A stretch of 64,000 nt of DNA from Desulfurivibrio sp044068515 (lineage in GTDB: Bacteria > Desulfobacterota > Desulfobulbia > Desulfobulbales > Desulfurivibrionaceae). The translations under genes and the position numbers were made by a program. Positions within the stretch are counted from its first letter, which is position 1. The number at the start of each line of letters is the position of its first letter. Shown piece by piece: positions 59,435 through 64,000 of this stretch. A model generated the notes under the pieces. It worked only from the letters and a program-made list of their open reading frames with translations. It had not been told where the DNA came from and made no database searches. The stretch is from positions 247,276 through 311,275 of the forward strand of contig NZ_JBIPKI010000001.1 of NCBI RefSeq assembly GCF_044068515.1, written 5' to 3'.

Positions 59435-60754
59435 ATGAACGAAACCCCTGTTGACCTGCTGCTGACCGGCGCCCTGGTGCTGACCCTGGATCAGCAGAAG
59501 CGGGAAATCCGCGAGGGGGCGGTGGCGGTGCGGGGCAGCGAAATCACCGCCGTCGGTCCCGTCGCCGAGCTTGCTCGCCGCTGGCCGCATGCCCCCCGCC
59601 TCGATACTCCCCACGGCCTGATCATGCCCGGGTTGGTCAACGTCCATACCCACGCGGCCATGAGCTGCTTCCGGGGCCTGGCCGACGACCTGCCCTTGAT
59701 GAACTGGCTGACTCAATATATCTTCCCGGCCGAGGCCAAACTGACCGGGGAGATCGTCTATCACTCCACCATGCTCTCATGTGCCGAAATGATTCGCTCC
59801 GGCACCACAAGTTTCTGCGACATGTATCTTTTCGCCGCCGAGGTGGCCGCCGCCGCCGCCGCTTGCGGGATGCGGGCCTGGATCGGCGAAGTGCTCTATG
59901 ATTTTCCCTCGCCCTGCTATGGAGAACCGGAAAACGGCTTCGCTTACATGGATCAGCTTTTCGCGGCCTACGCCGGTCACGAACTGATCCGGATCACCGT
60001 CGATCCCCACGCGGTTTACACCTGTTCTCCGGAATTGCTGCGCCGTCTCCATGGTTATGCCGAGCGCTACGACACCCATTACCATATCCACCTGGCTGAA
60101 ACCCGGGAGGAGGTGGCCGGGTGCCTGGAAAAATACGGCCAAAGGCCGGTAGCCCATCTTGATGCACTGGGGGTTTTGGATGATCGAACGGTGGCGGCCC
60201 ACGGGATCTGGCTTGAGCCTGCCGAGATCGAGCTGCTGGCCCGCAGGCAGGTCAAGGTGGCCCATTGCCCCGAAAGCAATATGAAGCTGGCCTCGGGGGT
60301 GGCCCCGGTGCCGGAACTGCTGGCGGCCGGGGTCACGGTGGGGCTGGGGACCGACGGGGCGGCCAGCAACAACGATATCGATCTCTTCGGCGAAATGGAC
60401 AGCGCCGCCAAGCTCCACAAGCTCAACAAGCTCGATCCCACGGTGATGGACGCCGCCACGGTGCTGGGAATGGCCACCGGCGGCGGGGCCCGGCTTTTGG
60501 GGGCGGAGAGCCGGATCGGCAGCCTGGAGGCCGGCAAAAAGGCGGACTGCATCGTGCTGGATCTGCACCGGCCCCACCTGAGCCCCTGTTACCACGCCGC
60601 TTCCCAGTTGGTTTACGCCGCCCGGGGCGGGGATGTGGTTCACTCGCTGATCAACGGCCGCCTGGTGATGCGGGATCGCCGCCTGCTCACCATCGACGAG
60701 GAAGAGTTACTGGCCCGGATGGGGAACATCGCCCGGACCATCCGGCCGGCCTGA
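59435..60754 (+). CDS. mtaD: 5-methylthioadenosine/S-adenosylhomocysteine deaminase
   Basis: 439 residues, amidohydrolase fold. Metal site VNVHTHAAMSCFRGLADD, HIHLAETREEV, VAHCPESNMKLASG and GLGTDGAASNNDIDLFGEMD are MtaD signatures. Deaminates MTA and SAH to methylthioinosine and S-inosylhomocysteine, which PNP-type enzymes can then cleave. ATG 59435 lies 5 nt after the extended stop of the preceding selenoprotein candidate. Confidence 0.93.
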   Translation: MNETPVDLLLTGALVLTLDQQKREIREGAVAVRGSEITAVGPVAELARRWPHAPRLDTPHGLIMPGLVNVHTHAAMSCFRGLADDLPLMNWLTQYIFPAEAKLTGEIVYHSTMLSCAEMIRSGTTSFCDMYLFAAEVAAAAAACGMRAWIGEVLYDFPSPCYGEPENGFAYMDQLFAAYAGHELIRITVDPHAVYTCSPELLRRLHGYAERYDTHYHIHLAETREEVAGCLEKYGQRPVAHLDALGVLDDRTVAAHGIWLEPAEIELLARRQVKVAHCPESNMKLASGVAPVPELLAAGVTVGLGTDGAASNNDIDLFGEMDSAAKLHKLNKLDPTVMDAATVLGMATGGGARLLGAESRIGSLEAGKKADCIVLDLHRPHLSPCYHAASQLVYAARGGDVVHSLINGRLVMRDRRLLTIDEEELLARMGNIARTIRPA

Positions 60755-60803
60755 CCATGGCCCTGGCGGGAAGTCCGGCTGCCGTCAGCCGGCGGCCCGG
60801 ATT

Positions 60804-61664
60804 TCAACTTGAGATTTTTTTCAAGGCCAGAGCGGCAAGATAGCCCACCGCGGCCACCAGGATAATGGTCGGACCGCTGGGCAGGTCGTGGACAAAGCTG
60901 AGGCTGAGTCCCGCGGTTACGAAAAGCAGGCAGCAGAGGATGGCCCCCAACATCATCTGGCCCAGGGTGCGGGCGAAGGTGCCGGCTACGGCGGCGGGCA
61001 GGGTAAGCAGGGCGATGACCATGATGATCCCCACCACTCTTACCAGCAGCACCACGGTCAGGGCGGTGAGGCAGAGCAGCAGCAGGTTGTGGAAATCGGT
61101 GTTGAGGCCGCGCAGGCGGGCGAATTCCTCGTCGAAGCAGACCGCCAGGAACTTGTGGTAGAAAATCGCCGCCACCCCCACCACCACCAGGTCAAGTCCC
61201 AGCACCAGCCAGATATCACTTCGCGAAATCAGCAGGATATTCCCGAACAGGTAACTCATCGGCTCGACGTAGCCGGGCGTTTTGGCGATAAAGAGCAGGC
61301 CGATGGCCATGCCGGTGGCCCAGAGCGCTCCGATCACCGTGTCCTCTCGCTGCTTGGCGTGGATGCTGACCAGGCCGATGACCAGGGCGGCGACCAGGGC
61401 GGCGATCAGGGCTCCGTATATGGGGTCGAACCAGGTCAGCCCCACCTTGTGCTGGAGATAGAGCCCGGCCCCGATGCCGCCGAGGACGCAGTGGGCGATG
61501 GCCCCGGCCAGGTAGCTGATCCGCTTGGCTACAACGTAAGTTCCGACAATGCCGAAGGAAATGCTGGCCAGGATTCCGACCAGGAAAGCGTAGCGGAAAA
61601 AGGCGATTTCCGGGTGCCGCAGGGCCTCGATCAGCTCAAACACCGCAACGCTCCCCGGCGGCAT
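60804..61664 (-). CDS. znuB: zinc/manganese ABC transporter permease
   Basis: 286 residues, about eight helices, ABC-3 family: FELIEALRHPEIAFFRYAFL, ISYLAGAIAHCVLGGIGAG, FDPIYGALIAALVAALVIGL, MSYLFGNILLISRSDIW and IIMVIALLTLPAAVAGTFAR. Its start overlaps the znuC end by 29 nt, so translation is coupled. Zn versus Mn cannot be fixed by the permease alone; the His-rich binding protein suggests zinc. Confidence 0.92.
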   Translation of the reverse strand: MPPGSVAVFELIEALRHPEIAFFRYAFLVGILASISFGIVGTYVVAKRISYLAGAIAHCVLGGIGAGLYLQHKVGLTWFDPIYGALIAALVAALVIGLVSIHAKQREDTVIGALWATGMAIGLLFIAKTPGYVEPMSYLFGNILLISRSDIWLVLGLDLVVVGVAAIFYHKFLAVCFDEEFARLRGLNTDFHNLLLLCLTALTVVLLVRVVGIIMVIALLTLPAAVAGTFARTLGQMMLGAILCCLLFVTAGLSLSFVHDLPSGPTIILVAAVGYLAALALKKISS

Positions 61665-62412
61665 TGCGATTGCCGACGCATTGATGATCGTGGCGGATCA
61701 TGGTCACGTCGCCACCGTAAAGCTCCTGGATCATCTGGCCGCTGAGCTCGGAAACCGGATGGGTGACCACCTGCCGGTTGACGCAGGCGATACGCTGAAA
61801 AAAGCTGGAGGCGAAGCCGACATCGTGGGTCACCACCATGATGGTCCGGGTTTGATTGAGCTCCTTCAACAGGGCAAAGAGGCTGCTCTCCGCCTTGACG
61901 TCGATATTGGCGGTGGGTTCGTCGAGGATCAGGATTTCCGCCTCGCAGGCCAGGGCCCTAGCGATCAGGGCCCGTTGGCGCTGGCCGCCGGAGATCGCGG
62001 CAAAAAGCCGGCCCGCCAGGTGGTCGAGCTTCATCAGGGCCAGGGCCTCCCGGGCGGCGCGGTGATCGGTGGCGTTGTACCAGCCCAGGGGATGGCGGCT
62101 GATCCGGCCCATCAGGACCACATCCATGACCGTGACCGGAAAGAGTGGATCGTAATGGGCGTACTGGGGCACATAGCCCAGGCGCAGGCGGACCTCGGCG
62201 GGCGGGCGGCCCAGGATCTCGACCGAACCCCGCTGGGGTTCCAGCAGGCCCAGAATGAGCTTGAGCAGAGTGGTCTTGCCCCCGCCGTTGGGCCCGACCA
62301 GGCAGATGGAGTCTCGCGGCTCGATGCGCAGGTTGACCTTTTCCAGGACCGGCACATGATCGTAGGAAAAATCGAGATCGCGGACAACAATGACGGGTTC
62401 GCTTGCGGTCAT
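61636..62412 (-). CDS. znuC: zinc/manganese ABC transporter ATP-binding protein
   Basis: 258 residues. Walker A GPNGGGKTT, Q-loop LGYVPQY, signature SGGQRQR, Walker B ILILDEPTANID, H-loop VVTHDVG. Ends with RHDHQCVGNRNAAGERCGV, a short tail. Overlaps znuA by 4 nt (ATGA) and znuB by 29 nt. Confidence 0.93.
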   Translation of the reverse strand: MTASEPVIVVRDLDFSYDHVPVLEKVNLRIEPRDSICLVGPNGGGKTTLLKLILGLLEPQRGSVEILGRPPAEVRLRLGYVPQYAHYDPLFPVTVMDVVLMGRISRHPLGWYNATDHRAAREALALMKLDHLAGRLFAAISGGQRQRALIARALACEAEILILDEPTANIDVKAESSLFALLKELNQTRTIMVVTHDVGFASSFFQRIACVNRQVVTHPVSELSGQMIQELYGGDVTMIRHDHQCVGNRNAAGERCGV

Positions 62413-63338
62413 GGATTATCTGTCAGTGCCGCGCTGATTTTAGCGGCCATTTTTTCGAGGTTGGCCAGCATGTCGGGGGCCAGGGGATCGAGGGGAACTA
62501 CCTCGCCGTCGATGGAACTGGCGATGGTGGCGGCGCTTTTCTGGTCGAACTGGGGCTGGACGAAGATAACCCGAACCCCGTCATGGCGGGCCCGCTCAAC
62601 CAGGTTGAGAAGCTGGCGCGGAGTCGGAGTTTTGCCGGAAATTTCCACGGCCTGTTGGCGCAGTTGGTAAGCCGCGGCGAAATAGCCGAAGGCGGGATGA
62701 TAAACATAAAACGAGCTGCCGGCAAAGGGAGCCAGCAGTTCGGTGTTGCGGCGGTGGACGGCCTCGATTTCGCCTTGCAGGCGGGCATGGTTGTGCCGGT
62801 AGGCCGCGGCATGGTCCGGATCAATGGTGACCAGCCCCGCCAGGATATACTCGGCCATAATCAACAACTGGGGCGGGCCCAGCCAGATATGGGGGTCCAG
62901 TTCGCCGTGGCGGTGGCCGGAGTCGGTGTGATCGTCATGCCCGTCATGATGGTTATGCTCGAGCATGGGCAACTTGGCGATGCCCGCGCCGACATCGATG
63001 ACCCGGGGGCCGCTCCCTTCCCGAGGCAGTTTGGCCAGCAGCATCCGCTCAAAGGGCATTTCCAGGGAAAAATAGATCCCGGCCCGGCTCAAGCGGCCAA
63101 TCTGGCCGGGGCTGGGTTCAAAGGTATGGGGATCCTGGCCCGGCGGGAGCAGGGTGGCTACCCGGACCCGTTCTCGTCCGATCTTTTCGACCAGAAAAGA
63201 GATCGGGGCGATCCCGGTCACGATTTCGACCGGGTCCGCCGCCCGGCTTTCCCCCATGGCGGCTGGCGCCAAGTAAAGCCAGAGACAGGTCCAGGCCAGC
63301 AACCAGCCCCCAATGTTGCGGAACGTAATCGTCTTCAT
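62409..63338 (-). CDS. znuA: periplasmic zinc-binding protein ZnuA-like
   Basis: 309 residues with signal peptide (IGGWLLAWTCLWLYLAPAAM). Cluster A-I features: VTGIAPISFLVEKIGRERVR, LPPGQDPHTFEPSPGQ (first His), a His-rich loop LEHNHHDGHDDHTDSGHRHG and DPHIWLGPPQ, and YVYHPAFGYFA. The His loop of this type is the mark of zinc rather than manganese carriers. First gene of znuACB. No clear Zur box seen. Confidence 0.93.
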   Translation of the reverse strand: MKTITFRNIGGWLLAWTCLWLYLAPAAMGESRAADPVEIVTGIAPISFLVEKIGRERVRVATLLPPGQDPHTFEPSPGQIGRLSRAGIYFSLEMPFERMLLAKLPREGSGPRVIDVGAGIAKLPMLEHNHHDGHDDHTDSGHRHGELDPHIWLGPPQLLIMAEYILAGLVTIDPDHAAAYRHNHARLQGEIEAVHRRNTELLAPFAGSSFYVYHPAFGYFAAAYQLRQQAVEISGKTPTPRQLLNLVERARHDGVRVIFVQPQFDQKSAATIASSIDGEVVPLDPLAPDMLANLEKMAAKISAALTDNP

Positions 63339-63668
63339 CGCAAAAGCAGCTCCTTGTTGCTATTTGTTTTAAAGCGCGACTTTTCAGGGGATAAACGGGC
63401 GGTCGGGTCGCCCCGGGATCCGGTGCCGCCGGCCGGTTACCGATTCTATTCGAGGGGGAGGGGCCAGGCAAGGGAAATCACGCCCAGCAACTGGAGGGAG
63501 GATCCGGACCAAATCGCGGCCGCTCCAATAATGGTTGTGAAAGAAGGTTTTTTTTCCCAACGATATAGGGTAAAAGGAAATTGCAAGCTATGCTCGGCGG
63601 CGCCGTTCTGGTTGACTTGAAAGGTGGCGCCGCTGCGGCTCAATCAGCAAAAAGCAAGGAGAAATGCC
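63339..63668. other. intergenic region between divergent znuA and tatA
   Basis: 330 nt. AAGGAG 11 nt from the znuA start (minus strand). No Zur-type palindrome or gene recognised. Confidence 0.45.
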
Positions 63669-63917
63669 ATGTTTGGTCTGGGAATGCCGGAATTGATCGT
63701 AATCCTGATTATCGCCTTCCTGGTTTTCGGAGGCAAGAAACTGCCGGAAATCGGCTCGGGCCTGGGCAAGGCCATCAGTTCATTCAAGAAAGGCGTCCGC
63801 GAGGTTGAGCAGGAGAGCGGGGTCAGCGATATAAAGTCCATCAAAGAGGACCTTAACGAAGAAGTGAACAAGGTCAAGGATATCGGCAAGACCGAAAGCA
63901 AGGTCGAAAAAAAATAG
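63669..63917 (+). CDS. tatA: TatA/E-type twin-arginine translocase subunit
   Basis: 82 residues: short N-terminus MFGLGMPEL, TM helix IVILIIAFLVFGGKKLPEIG with the FGxxxLPE hinge, amphipathic LGKAISSFKKGVREVEQ, and an acidic/basic tail. Forms the Tat pore with TatC (49219-49920, far away on the other strand). AAGGAG precedes ATG 63669. A single TatA-type protein suggests a minimal TatAC system unless tatB lies outside the window. Confidence 0.93.
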   Translation: MFGLGMPELIVILIIAFLVFGGKKLPEIGSGLGKAISSFKKGVREVEQESGVSDIKSIKEDLNEEVNKVKDIGKTESKVEKK

Positions 63918-64000
63918 TCCTCGGTAGTTAGGCCGAGCAACCAAAAAAGCCGTTACCCCCAGGCCCGCGGGCTCCTCTTTGGCGCCGATCAGCAGATACC

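Noticed and set aside
63918..64000. Minus-strand tail frame reading LLIGAKEEPAGLGVTAFLVA, faintly acyl-CoA-dehydrogenase-like
   Set aside because: Too short, no stop in a sensible place before tatA, and the frame runs on antisense to tatA; cannot be supported from this window.

Overview
The window is bacterial, GC-rich and densely coded, with mostly short intergenic gaps, and looks chromosomal. Everything points to an anaerobic or respiratory Gram-negative of the Desulfobacterota (Desulfobulbales or Desulfuromonadales type). It has outer-membrane proteins and an RND pump beside multiheme c-type cytochromes, an NrfD-type quinol-interacting complex, sigma-54 promoters with an NtrC-type regulator, heme-c sensor domains, a SecD-SecF fusion and an apparent selenocysteine codon. 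The lineage is inferred from gene content. No insertion sequence, phage, CRISPR array, rRNA or tRNA was seen.

Layout. 1-7.5 kb: partial glgB, yqgE/algH, a BCCT osmolyte transporter, a porin, a TSUP exporter and a PPC-domain protein. 7.6-14.0 kb: a TetR-RND efflux operon on the minus strand with a 20-bp palindromic operator at its transcription start. 14.0-22.6 kb: a respiratory locus with two near-identical sigma-54 promoters, two tandem small glycine-rich membrane proteins, a small cytoplasmic protein, an NrfD-like/4Fe-4S/triheme cytochrome complex, a heme-c histidine kinase with its NtrC-like response regulator, an 11-heme cytochrome and a third small membrane protein. 23-36.9 kb: a roughly 1,000-residue protein of unknown function, assorted membrane and envelope genes, an M16 peptidase pair, an arsR-permease-thioredoxin operon, MepM-like, MipA-like and DUF1499 proteins.

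37-46.8 kb: a divergent cysteinyl-tRNA-synthetase-like gene behind a long leader hairpin, a pyridine nucleotide-disulfide oxidoreductase, an MFS transporter, a JAMM peptidase next to a YcaO-TPR protein, a heme-c diguanylate cyclase and a PAS protein. 46.8-54.3 kb (minus): a small Cys protein, CPA2 antiporter, ftsB, tatC, purQ, ykgJ and secDF. 54.8-60.8 kb (plus): rsfS, gpmI, thrC, a purine nucleoside phosphorylase, a BFD/CopZ-like [2Fe-2S] protein and mtaD. The phosphorylase and MtaD could together process methylthioadenosine. 60.8-63.9 kb: znuBCA on the minus strand, then tatA.

The most striking observation is the BFD/CopZ-like gene. Its reading frame meets TGA exactly where the family has the first cysteine of a Cys-Cys pair, then stays open with family-like sequence to a second stop 5 nt before mtaD. 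Candidate SECIS-like hairpins follow the TGA. This reads as a selenoprotein that ordinary gene calling would truncate. Other items worth attention are the sigma-54/heme-sensor respiratory locus, the CysRS-like protein with replaced zinc ligands and its leader hairpin, the YcaO-TPR/JAMM pair, and the unknown protein with a PHP-like HxH motif.
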